From NCBI GenBank assembly GCA_003222085.1, contig QHUK01000014.1, positions 1 through 64,000 of the forward strand: DNA of 64,000 bases. Direction: 5' to 3'. Origin of the DNA: Gemmatimonadota bacterium (GTDB taxonomy: Bacteria > Gemmatimonadota > Gemmatimonadetes > Gemmatimonadales > GWC2-71-9). The notes beneath the pieces are model-generated. The model saw only the letters and a program-made list of their open reading frames with translations. It searched no databases and was not told the origin of the DNA. Position 1 is the first letter of the stretch; each line of letters starts with the position of its first letter. Below are positions 56,269 to 64,000 of this stretch, piece after piece. A program made the position numbers and the translations under genes.

Positions 56269-58805
56269 GCGTCGAGCGCCTCGCGCCCGCCGTCCGCGAG
56301 CTGCTGCGCGCCGAGATCGCGGGCGCTCGCGGGCGGGAAGTGTCGTTCGTGGCGCGCCTCGACTCCGACGGACTGATCGTCGACGCGCGGGTCGTCGCGC
56401 GCGGGACGGTGGACGCCGTGCTCGCCCTTCCCGGGATCGCGGTCCGCGGCGAGCTGCTGCTCCACAACCACCCGAGCGGCGTGCTCGAGCCGTCGGGCGC
56501 GGATCTGAGCGTCGCGGCGCGGCTGCACGACGGCGGCGTCGGGTTCGCGATCGTGGACAACGACGTCACCGACTGCTACGTGGTGGTGGAGTGCCCGCGG
56601 CCCCGCGCCACCACCCGAATCGATCCGATCGACGTGGCGGCGCTCCTCTCGCCGAGCGGTCCCGTGGCCCGCGCGCTCGGCAGCTTCGAGGATCGCCCCA
56701 GCCAGCGCGACATGGCGGCGTACGTCTCCGACCTCTACAACGACGGCGGCATCGGGATGCTGGAAGCGGGGACGGGAGTGGGGAAGTCGTTCGCGTATCT
56801 CGTACCGGCGCTCGTGTGGGCCCGTGAGAACGGCGAACGGACCGTCGTCTCGACCAACACGATCAACCTCCAGGAGCAGCTCGTCGGCAAGGATCTCCCG
56901 ATCCTCGCCCGTGCGCTCGGCACGGGCGACCATTCCCCGACGTTCGCGCTGCTCAAGGGGTGGCGGAATTACATCTGCCTCTCGCGGCTCCAGCAGGCGC
57001 GGGAGCAGGGAGACTCGTTGTTCGAGGACGAGCGCCGGACCGAGCTGGACGGCCTCGCGGCGTGGGCCGCCCGGACGAGCGACGGCTCGCTCGCCGACCT
57101 CACGGACGAGCCGAGCGGCGAGGTATGGGACGCGGTGGCGGCCGAGTCGGATCTGTGCACGCGGCTCAAGTGTCCCCATTTCGACCGCTGCTTCCTGTTC
57201 CAGGCGCGGCGGCGCGCGGCGGAGGCGGACATCGTGGTCGTCAACCACCATCTGCTCGCGTCCGACCTCGCCGTGCGCATGGCGTCCGACAACTGGCAGG
57301 AAGCCGCCGTGCTCCCCCCGTATCGGCGGCTGATCCTCGACGAGGCCCATCACCTCGAGGACGTGGCCGCCATGCATCTCGGCGCGCAGGTCAGCATGCT
57401 CGGGGTGCAGCGGCTCCTCTCCCGGCTCGAGAAGAACGGTCGCGGACTCCTCCCGACGCTGCGCTCGGTGCTGTTCGGGCGCGACGATCTCCTGTCGGCG
57501 GCCAGCCGCGAGCTGGCGCAGCAGGGCCTGACGGACGCGCTCGCGGCGGCGCGGCGCGCGGCGGACGACGTGTTCACCCGGCTGGCGCGACGGCTCGACG
57601 GCGAGCCGGGTCCGGCCCCGGTCCTTCGGCTGCGCGATGAGTTCCTGAGGGACGGGGTGTGGGACGACGGATTGGGCGTGGAGCTCGACAATCTGCTGCT
57701 CGCGTTTTCGCGACTGTCGGAGGGCGCCGCGATGATCGCCGACCGGCTGACGCTCGACGACCCGTCGGAGCGGCGCGCCCAGCTGGTCGGCGAGCTGCGG
57801 GGCGTCGTGCGGCGGCTCGACGCCGCGGCCGCGGGTCTCACGGCGACGCTGCGACCGCCGGCTGCCGGTCCCGCCGCAGTACGCTGGCTCGAGCGGCGCG
57901 GGCGGAAGACCCCGAACGTCTCCCTCGCCGCCGTGCCGCTCGATCTGGCGCCCGTCCTCAAGGAGAGCCTGTTCGACCGGATCGAGACGGTGGTGCTCAC
58001 GAGCGCCACCCTCGCGGCAGGAGGAGACTTCGGCTACCTCGAGGAGCGGCTCGGGCTCGACCTGCCGCCGTCACGGACGAAGATACGTGAGATCCATGCG
58101 TCGCCCTTCGACTACGCCGCGCAGTGCCTGTTTGGGATCCCGACCGACCTCCCCGAGCCGCGTGACGACGAATCGGGTCACGGCGCCGCGGTCGCGCGGG
58201 TGCTCGTGGAGCTGGCTCATGCGTCCGACGGCGGCATGTTCGTGCTGTTCACGAGCCACCGAGCGCTGCGGAGCGCGGCGGACGCCGTGCGCGACTCGAT
58301 CGGCGGCCGGTGGCCCTTGTTCGTGCAGGGCGAGGGGCAGCGTGACCACCTGCTGCGACGCTTCCGGGAGGCAGGCTCGGGGATTCTCCTGGGAACCGAC
58401 TCGTTCTGGGAGGGCGTTGACGTACCGGGGCGCGCGCTGCGGGTGTTGATCCTCGCCAAGCTCCCCTTCAAGGTTCCGACTGAGCCCCTCACGGCCGCGC
58501 GGCTGGAGCGTCTGGAGGCGCGGGGGCTGAACGGCTTCGCTCACTACCTGGTCCCGAACGCCGCCCTCAAGCTCAAGCAGGGATTCGGGCGCTTGATCCG
58601 CAGCCGCGGGGACGTCGGGGCGGTCGTGTTGCTGGATCCGCGGGTGGTTACGAAACGTTACGGTGCGATGATCCTCGAAGGGCTGCCCCCCGCGACGCGG
58701 CTCGTGGGCCACTGGGCCGATGTGCGCGGCGCTTGCGAGGAGTTCTTTGCGCGACACGGCATTGGAGCGGAAACGGGGGCGGTAGAGGGCGGTACAGGGC
58801 GGTAG
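56265..58805 (+). CDS. DinG/XPD-family Fe-S helicase with N-terminal RadC-like JAMM domain
   Basis: N-term GELLLHNHPSGVLEPSGADLSVAARLHDGGVGFAIVDND; EAGTGVGKSFAYLVPALVWA; four-Cys patch CTRLKCPHFDRCF; VVVNHHLLASDL; LDEAHHLEDVA; GTDSFWEGVDVPG. Confidence 0.9.
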   Translation: MSVERLAPAVRELLRAEIAGARGREVSFVARLDSDGLIVDARVVARGTVDAVLALPGIAVRGELLLHNHPSGVLEPSGADLSVAARLHDGGVGFAIVDNDVTDCYVVVECPRPRATTRIDPIDVAALLSPSGPVARALGSFEDRPSQRDMAAYVSDLYNDGGIGMLEAGTGVGKSFAYLVPALVWARENGERTVVSTNTINLQEQLVGKDLPILARALGTGDHSPTFALLKGWRNYICLSRLQQAREQGDSLFEDERRTELDGLAAWAARTSDGSLADLTDEPSGEVWDAVAAESDLCTRLKCPHFDRCFLFQARRRAAEADIVVVNHHLLASDLAVRMASDNWQEAAVLPPYRRLILDEAHHLEDVAAMHLGAQVSMLGVQRLLSRLEKNGRGLLPTLRSVLFGRDDLLSAASRELAQQGLTDALAAARRAADDVFTRLARRLDGEPGPAPVLRLRDEFLRDGVWDDGLGVELDNLLLAFSRLSEGAAMIADRLTLDDPSERRAQLVGELRGVVRRLDAAAAGLTATLRPPAAGPAAVRWLERRGRKTPNVSLAAVPLDLAPVLKESLFDRIETVVLTSATLAAGGDFGYLEERLGLDLPPSRTKIREIHASPFDYAAQCLFGIPTDLPEPRDDESGHGAAVARVLVELAHASDGGMFVLFTSHRALRSAADAVRDSIGGRWPLFVQGEGQRDHLLRRFREAGSGILLGTDSFWEGVDVPGRALRVLILAKLPFKVPTEPLTAARLERLEARGLNGFAHYLVPNAALKLKQGFGRLIRSRGDVGAVVLLDPRVVTKRYGAMILEGLPPATRLVGHWADVRGACEEFFARHGIGAETGAVEGGTGR

Positions 58806-58825
58806 AGGCGGTAGAGGGCGGTAAC
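58775..58825. repeat. Tandem array of ~10-nt GGGCGGTAGA units spanning the helicase stop codon
   Basis: gggggcggtagagggcggtacagggcggtagaggcggtagagggcggtaa. Confidence 0.9.
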
Positions 58826-58867
58826 GAGCCGCAGCGGGGGAGCGTAGATTCATCGAGAGGCGACATC

Positions 58868-60037
58868 GTGACCCAGTTCAGCCGGCGCCTGGCGGCGCTC
58901 CCCACCTACCCGATGGCCGAGATTCCGGCGATCAAGCGCCGGCTTGCGCAGCAGGGCGTCGACGTCATCGACGTCGGGGCGGGGGACGCCGACTTCGCGC
59001 CGCCGGAGGTGGCGGTGGAAGCGCTGGCGCACGCCGTCCGCGATCCGGCGATGAGCCGCTATGCGTTTCAGCTCGGCCTGCCGGCGTTTCGCGAGGCGGC
59101 CGCGGCGTATATGAAGCGGCGGTTCGACGTGCGATTCGACCCGTTCACCGAGCTGCACCCGCTCATCGGATCCAAGGAAGGCATCGCGCATCTCGCGACG
59201 GCCCTGCTCGACCCGGGTGATGTGGCCATCGTGCCCGAGCCGGGCTACGCCGTGTACGAGGGCGGGACGGTGCTCGCGGGCGCGGAGCCGTATCGGTACG
59301 CGCTGACGCCGCGCACGGGCTTCCTGCTGGAGCTCGACGAAATCCCCGCCGATGTCCTCCGCCGCGCCAAGCTCGTTTACTTGAACTATCCCAACAATCC
59401 GACCGCCGCGATCGCGCCCCGAGAGTACCTCGCGCGCGCGGTCGCGGTGTGTCGGAAGCAGGGGATCGTCATCGCGTACGACAATCCCTACTGCGAGATC
59501 ACGTTCGACGGCCACGTCGCGCCCAGCGTCTTCGAGATCCCGGGCGCGCGCGACATCGCGGTCGAGTTCCACTCGCTGTCCAAGACCTTCTGCATGACCG
59601 GGTGGCGGCTCGCGTGGGCGGTGGGACGGCCGGAGCTCATCGCGGCGCTGGCGCGGGTGAAGAACTATGTGGACACGGGCGCCTTCCTCGCGGTACAGGC
59701 CGCGGGGGCGGCCGTGTTGCCGCAGGCGGAGGCACTGGCGCGCGGCTACGTCGCGCGCTTCAAGGAGCGGCGTGATGCGATGCTGCCGGCGCTCCGCGCC
59801 CAGGGTTTCGAGCCCGAGACCCCCGAGGCCACGATGTACGTGTGGGTGCCGCTCCCCGAGGGCGTGGCCTCCGCGGCGTTTTCGCGGCGTGCGCTCACGG
59901 AGGTAGGGGTCGTGACGCTCGCCGGAAGCGGGTTCGGGGCCGGCGGCGAAGGATTTTTCCGTATCGCACTCACCGTCGGCACGCCGCGGCTGGTCGAGGC
60001 CGCCGAGCGGCTGGGAAAGGTGCTCGCCGCTGTTTGA
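58868..60037 (+). CDS. Class I/II PLP-dependent aminotransferase (LL-DAP aminotransferase-like)
   Basis: VYLNYPNNPTAAIAPREYL; VIAYDNPYCEITFDG; FHSLSKTFCMTGWRLAWAVG. Confidence 0.92.
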   Translation: MTQFSRRLAALPTYPMAEIPAIKRRLAQQGVDVIDVGAGDADFAPPEVAVEALAHAVRDPAMSRYAFQLGLPAFREAAAAYMKRRFDVRFDPFTELHPLIGSKEGIAHLATALLDPGDVAIVPEPGYAVYEGGTVLAGAEPYRYALTPRTGFLLELDEIPADVLRRAKLVYLNYPNNPTAAIAPREYLARAVAVCRKQGIVIAYDNPYCEITFDGHVAPSVFEIPGARDIAVEFHSLSKTFCMTGWRLAWAVGRPELIAALARVKNYVDTGAFLAVQAAGAAVLPQAEALARGYVARFKERRDAMLPALRAQGFEPETPEATMYVWVPLPEGVASAAFSRRALTEVGVVTLAGSGFGAGGEGFFRIALTVGTPRLVEAAERLGKVLAAV

Positions 60038-60092
60038 GATCCGGAGGCCCGGCCCCGAGTTTCGGCGGCTCACCTGGGTCGCCAGCGGCGCA

Positions 60093-60878
60093 GTGCACGT
60101 GGCGATCATCGTCCTGGCGTTCAGCGGGTCGTGGCGCATCGACCGGCCGCAGGGGCTGATCACGATCATTCCGCCTGCACGGCCCCAGCCGCCCGAGCTC
60201 CCGCCGTTCGGCGGCACGCGACGCGGCAAGGGGCCGAGCGGCGGGCTGGGACGGCCGGTGCCGAGCGCCGCGGCGCCCGACACGACGCCGCCCGTCCCGG
60301 CCCCGGTGGGCAGGCCCGACTCGACGCTCGCCGCGAGCCCCGCCGCCGTCGGCCCTCACATCGTGGACATGCCCCAGGTGGGCGACGGTCGGCTCTGGGT
60401 GTTGCCGCGCCCCGCGCTGCCGTCCGACGTCGCGGACGCGCTGTACGAGCCCCATGAGAGCCGGGACACCACGGTGGTGCGCCGGCTGCGGGCCATGGTC
60501 GACTCGCTCAACGTATTGATCGATCAGGATCAGCGCGCTCGGCAACGCCCCGTCTGGACCACGGACGTGGCCGGAAAGGTGTTCGGCATCGACTCCCAGT
60601 TCATCCACGTGGCCGGGATCAAGATTCCGACGGCGGCGCTCGCGCTGCTGCCCATCAACCTGCCCCAGGGGAACTACGACGAGCAAATGCGGGCACGCCA
60701 GTTGGACGAGATGCGGCAGGACCTGATGCAGGCGGCGCGGCGCACCGAGACGCTGCGGCTCTTCAAGCAGTACGTGCGCGAGCTGCGGGCGCGGAAGCAG
60801 GCCGAGCGGGACGCCGAGCGCCGGGCGCGGGGGGACACGTTAAATGCCGCCGTAGATACTGTGAAAGCGGTTCCCTGA
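60093..60878 (+). CDS. Hypothetical membrane-anchored protein with Pro-rich segment (TonB-like architecture)
   Basis: VHVAIIVLAFSGSWRIDRPQGLITIIPPARPQPPELPPFGG; start uncertain, frame open upstream to 60030. Confidence 0.55.
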   Translation: MHVAIIVLAFSGSWRIDRPQGLITIIPPARPQPPELPPFGGTRRGKGPSGGLGRPVPSAAAPDTTPPVPAPVGRPDSTLAASPAAVGPHIVDMPQVGDGRLWVLPRPALPSDVADALYEPHESRDTTVVRRLRAMVDSLNVLIDQDQRARQRPVWTTDVAGKVFGIDSQFIHVAGIKIPTAALALLPINLPQGNYDEQMRARQLDEMRQDLMQAARRTETLRLFKQYVRELRARKQAERDAERRARGDTLNAAVDTVKAVP

Positions 60879-60895
60879 GGCGTCGTGTCACGCAG

Positions 60896-62188
60896 TCATG
60901 TCTCGCGAGCCGCGGCCTCCAACCTGCGTAACGCGGCATCTCTGCCCACCACATACAGCAGCTCGTTCACCGGCTCCGAAACGGTGCCGCCCGTCAGCGC
61001 GATCCGGATCGGCTGGAAGATTTTCCCCGCGGCGACGCCCTTCTGCTCCGCGAGCGCGCGCAACGTCCGCTCCAGCGCCTCCGGGGTCCACTCCGTGGCC
61101 TTCAGGACAGCCAGGCTGGCCTCGAGCGACGCCTTGTAGCCGGCCGGATCCTTCGCGATCTCCTTTTTGGCCTTCTCGTCAACGACGACGTGCTTCGCAT
61201 CGAGCCGGGCGGCCACCTGGCGCGCGACGTCGAGCGTGGTGCGCGACCGGGTCTTCACGGCGGCGATCGCCTTGAGCACCGCGTCGCGGTTGCCGTTCAC
61301 GCCGAGCTGCGCGAGCTGCGGGGCCACGAGTGGGTAGAGGTCCTCGGCGGGCGTCATCGAGAGGTACTGCCCGTTCATCCACTCGAGCTTCGTCATGTCG
61401 AAGATCGCGGCCTTTTGCTGGATCCCGGCGAAGGAAAACAGCCGGATCATCTCGTCCAGCGTCATGATCTCGCGATCCCCGCCGGGACTCCAGCCGAGCA
61501 GGGCGAGGAAGTTGCGCATCGCGGCGGGGAGGATGCCCATGTGCTGGTAGTCCCCGACTGCCGTCGCGCCATGGCGCTTGGAGAGCTTCTTGCCGTCGGG
61601 TCCGTTGATCATGGGGACGTGGCCGAACACCGGGAGCGGGGCGCCGAGCGCCTGGTACAGCGCGATCTGTTTGGGGGTGTTGGAAATGTGATCGTCGCCC
61701 CGCAACACGTGGGTGATCCGCATGTCGAGATCGTCCACGACCACGGCGAGGTTGTAGATCGGCGTGCGGTCCGAGCGCAGGATGATGAAGTCCTTGATGT
61801 CCGCACCCTGGAATGAAATCCGGCCGTGCACCGCATCCTCCCAGGCGATCTCGCCGGGCGGCAGCCGGAACCGGATCGCGCCCTCGTCCATGTAGGCCTT
61901 GCCTTCGGCGAGGAGGCGGTCGGCGGTTTCCTGGTGGCGCTTCACGCGGGCGCCCTGGAATACCAGCTCCTCGTCCCAGTCGAGGCCCAGCCAGGTAAGG
62001 CCGTCGAGGATCACCTGCGTATGCTCGTCGGTGGAGCGTGCCTTGTCGGTGTCCTCGATGCGGAGCAGGAACTTGCCGCCCTCATGACGGGCGTACAGCC
62101 AGTTGAAGAGGGCCGTGCGGGCGCCGCCGACGTGGAGGTAGCCGGTGGGGGAGGGGGCGAAACGCAGGCGGGGTGCCGTGCTCGTCAT
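60896..62188 (-). CDS. gltX: Glutamate--tRNA ligase
   Basis: RLRFAPSPTGYLHVGGARTALFNWLYARHEGGKFLLRIEDTD; GKKLSKRHGATAVGDYQ. Confidence 0.96.
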   Translation of the reverse strand: MTSTAPRLRFAPSPTGYLHVGGARTALFNWLYARHEGGKFLLRIEDTDKARSTDEHTQVILDGLTWLGLDWDEELVFQGARVKRHQETADRLLAEGKAYMDEGAIRFRLPPGEIAWEDAVHGRISFQGADIKDFIILRSDRTPIYNLAVVVDDLDMRITHVLRGDDHISNTPKQIALYQALGAPLPVFGHVPMINGPDGKKLSKRHGATAVGDYQHMGILPAAMRNFLALLGWSPGGDREIMTLDEMIRLFSFAGIQQKAAIFDMTKLEWMNGQYLSMTPAEDLYPLVAPQLAQLGVNGNRDAVLKAIAAVKTRSRTTLDVARQVAARLDAKHVVVDEKAKKEIAKDPAGYKASLEASLAVLKATEWTPEALERTLRALAEQKGVAAGKIFQPIRIALTGGTVSEPVNELLYVVGRDAALRRLEAAARET

Positions 62189-62201
62189 GGGCCCGGGTGA
62201 G

Positions 62202-62287
62202 TCGGGAAACGGGAAAGGGGAAACGAGAAACGTGATGCGGCGAGACGCGGTCAGACGTTTCCCGTTTCCCGCTTCCCGTTTCCCGGC
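62202..62287. repeat. Inverted array of 7-nt GGGAAAC/GTTTCCC units between tRNA-Ser and gltX
   Basis: cgggaaacgggaaaggggaaacgagaaacg ... cgtttcccgtttcccgcttcccgtttcccg. Confidence 0.92.
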
Positions 62288-62294
62288 CCTTCAC

Positions 62295-62384
62295 GGAGAG
62301 GGGGGGATTCGAACCCCCGATAGGGGTATTAGCCCCTATAACGGTTTAGCAAACCGCCGCCTTCAGCCACTCGGCCACCTCTCC
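62295..62384 (-). tRNA. tRNA-Ser (anticodon GCT)
   Basis: Reverse complement GGAGAGGTGGCCGAGTGGCTGAAGGCGGCGGTTTGCTAAACCGTTATAGGGGCTAATACCCCTATCGGGGGTTCGAATCCCCCCCTCTCC; long variable arm; loop TTTGCTAAA. Confidence 0.95.
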
Positions 62385-62484
62385 AACTGCTTGTCTCGCT
62401 ACGTCTTCGCCGTCACCGCCAACCCGCGCCCGGCCCGTTTGGGTACAGCCTTGGGTACATAACGCAGGGTTCGGGGGCGGCGGT

Positions 62485-62514
62485 AGACAAACGGCGACAA
62501 ACGGAGACAAACGC
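62485..62514. repeat. Tandem 10-mer AGACAAACGG x3
   Basis: agacaaacgg cgacaaacgg agacaaacgc. Confidence 0.9.
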
Positions 62515-62537
62515 TAACATGGGGCGGAAGCTAGTAC

Positions 62538-62575
62538 GCGCGCCCCCGGCTGCGCCAGCCGCCACGGGGGCGCGC
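62538..62575. other. Strong hairpin gcgcgcccccg...cgggggcgcgc
   Basis: 11-bp perfect stem; no T tract afterwards; upstream of two small ORFs. Confidence 0.6.
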
Positions 62576-62600
62576 TCGTCCATCGTGGAGGGGGTGCCTC

Positions 62601-62831
62601 ATGCGGCTCACCTTGCAGCTGCTCTCGGTGGTGATGTCGTTGGTCTCCGCATGGCTGTGGTGGCGTGCCTCGCGCCAGCCCCCGCCCACCTCGTTTGAGG
62701 TGCGGCATACGGGCGAGCTGGACCAAGGTTTCCAGGGCTGGGTGCGCTCCTCCGCGCGAGCGAACAGCTGGGCCGCCCGGTGCACGGCCCTGGCCGTCGT
62801 GCTGCAAGCCATGACCAAAGTGTGTCGGTAG
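62601..62831 (+). CDS. Small hypothetical membrane protein
   Basis: 76 aa MRLTLQLLSVVMSLVSAWLWWRASRQ...; ggaggggg ahead of ATG. Confidence 0.45.
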   Translation: MRLTLQLLSVVMSLVSAWLWWRASRQPPPTSFEVRHTGELDQGFQGWVRSSARANSWAARCTALAVVLQAMTKVCR

Positions 62832-62833
62832 GC

Positions 62834-63394
62834 ATGCACATCTATCCGGATCGGCCGCTCACCAAAGCGCTAACCGCACTCCAACTCCGGTGGACGATAG
62901 GAGCATTCAAGTTTGCGCCCGTTCACCTCCCCTATGTGAACGCGGTGCACGGCATAGGCCGACTGGACGTTGCTCTGCGGGTGGTAGCGCCCGAAGTGTT
63001 CTCGGCGCTTCGGACGAGCGCGGTCGGCGACCCTGCAGAGTCTCTTATCGACTACGAGTGCTTGTCCAACCTTTGGGTCATGGGGGGCTACGAGTTCGTA
63101 CGCTCGCTCTCTCAGCGGCTTGGGCGAGGCACCGCGCAAGGCGAGGCGGCGCGCGACGTGAAGGTTCGCTTTGAACGCGTCCGCATACCGCTGGCAAAGT
63201 TTGAGGCGGCGGCGCGGTTCCGAGCAACCGACAAAGAGAGTCCAGACCGGATCAGCCGCACAGACGTGGGCGCTGGCTGGATCGTGAACCCGTCCACCGT
63301 CATCTATCGCGTGGACCTTGCCGACGCCCTAGTGGCGGTATTCGATCTCTTCGCAGAGACGAACGACACCAGGGTCATACGCGCCAGCAGCTAG
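62834..63394 (+). CDS. Hypothetical protein (accessory)
   Basis: 186-aa ORF starting 3 nt after the previous stop; less GC-biased wobble positions; no family recognised. Confidence 0.5.
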   Translation: MHIYPDRPLTKALTALQLRWTIGAFKFAPVHLPYVNAVHGIGRLDVALRVVAPEVFSALRTSAVGDPAESLIDYECLSNLWVMGGYEFVRSLSQRLGRGTAQGEAARDVKVRFERVRIPLAKFEAAARFRATDKESPDRISRTDVGAGWIVNPSTVIYRVDLADALVAVFDLFAETNDTRVIRASS

Positions 63395-63510
63395 GAGGTT
63401 ATGGGGCGCTCTCCCACCCCATCCGCGCCCGCCCGGCGCCGCCCTAACTAGCCCTGTTTCCAACCCTGTTTGTCCCAACGGAGGCAGCCCTGGAACGGGA
63501 GGTCCCAACG

Positions 63511-63867
63511 ATGAAGCCGCTGCACATCATGCTCGCTCTGTTGCTGCTCGGCGGCGGCGGACAGCAACGCAGTGCCCAGCAAGAGGTCGCCTTTCAGGAC
63601 AGCGTAGCCGCTCTACAGCGCCACCGCGAGTTTCAAGCCATGCAGGCTGAACAAGCCCAACGAGCGCAAGAAGACTCGACGCGGCGAATGCGCGCACGCG
63701 AAGCCGTCGCGCGCGACCGGGCAGTCCTTCGTGCTGTCCGTGAGGAGCACGAACGGTGGCGCCGCTGCGTTCTCGTCATCACGAAGGATTCGCTGAGCAA
63801 TGGGGAGCCGAGCATGGAAACCGCCTCCTCCGATGAGGTACGGGCCAGGTGTGGGGACCCCCGGTGA
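63511..63867 (+). CDS. Hypothetical exported charged coiled-coil protein
   Basis: Signal-like MKPLHIMLALLLLGGGG; RBS gggaggtcccaacgATG. Confidence 0.5.
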   Translation: MKPLHIMLALLLLGGGGQQRSAQQEVAFQDSVAALQRHREFQAMQAEQAQRAQEDSTRRMRAREAVARDRAVLRAVREEHERWRRCVLVITKDSLSNGEPSMETASSDEVRARCGDPR

Positions 63868-64000
63868 GACTCTGATTACCACGGCTGATACCTGGCGCAA
63901 CCGACACCGGAGCCGTTCCGGGCGGCCAGCCCGCTCAGCCCAAGACTCTGCCGAACAATGCGCGGTGCTCCGGCGGCAACGCCGTGACGAACGCCAGCGC

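Noticed and set aside
62145-62462. ORF on + strand encoding ...GEGGIRTPDRGISPYNGLANRRLQPLGHLS...
   Set aside because: This is the antisense translation of tRNA-Ser, a frequent spurious hypothetical-protein annotation.
63935-64000. Minus-strand ORF end ALAFVTALPPEHRALFGRVLG* at the right edge
   Set aside because: Only 21 codons are in the window; too short to support a call.

Overview
GC-rich chromosomal window, probably from a Gemmatimonadota-type bacterium (inferred from gene content and style, not tested). Most of it is densely packed, often ATGA-overlapping housekeeping operons: rpmE-prfA-prmC-ylbF-tmk-S41 peptidase; lolA, DAHP synthase, MBL hydrolase, smc and two SPOR proteins; rsfS-rplI-membrane protein-rpsR-rpsF; ychF-pth-rplY-prs; a GldG-type ABC system; ispE, pdxJ, methylmalonyl-CoA epimerase, trxA, rsmI; DUF4159, DUF4175-like and TPR genes; DinG-like helicase, aminotransferase and gltX. 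Two tRNAs are visible: Gln-TTG and Ser-GCT, both on the minus strand. Main items for a second look: (1) A family of short tandem/inverted repeats, mostly 7-nt units and several open in all six frames. They sit not only between genes but in-frame inside the N-terminal leaders of LolA, DUF4159, TPR and other exported proteins, in a PrmC linker, and at the stop codons of the helicase and prs genes. (2) A 37-bp exact duplication of the 5' half of tRNA-Gln bounding a ~1.15-kb mini-island that carries a methyltransferase and a 5'-truncated PLL-type lectin-repeat gene. (3) A JAMM protease, a MoaD/ThiS-like protein ending exactly in -GG, and a translationally coupled BNR/sialidase-like propeller. (4) A RadC-like JAMM domain fused to a DinG/XPD-type Fe-S helicase. 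(5) A candidate ~125-nt small transcript with an 18-aa ORF and a strong terminator. (6) A one-chain metallopeptidase, TolB propeller and Omp85-like barrel. No CRISPR array, IS element or rRNA operon was seen.
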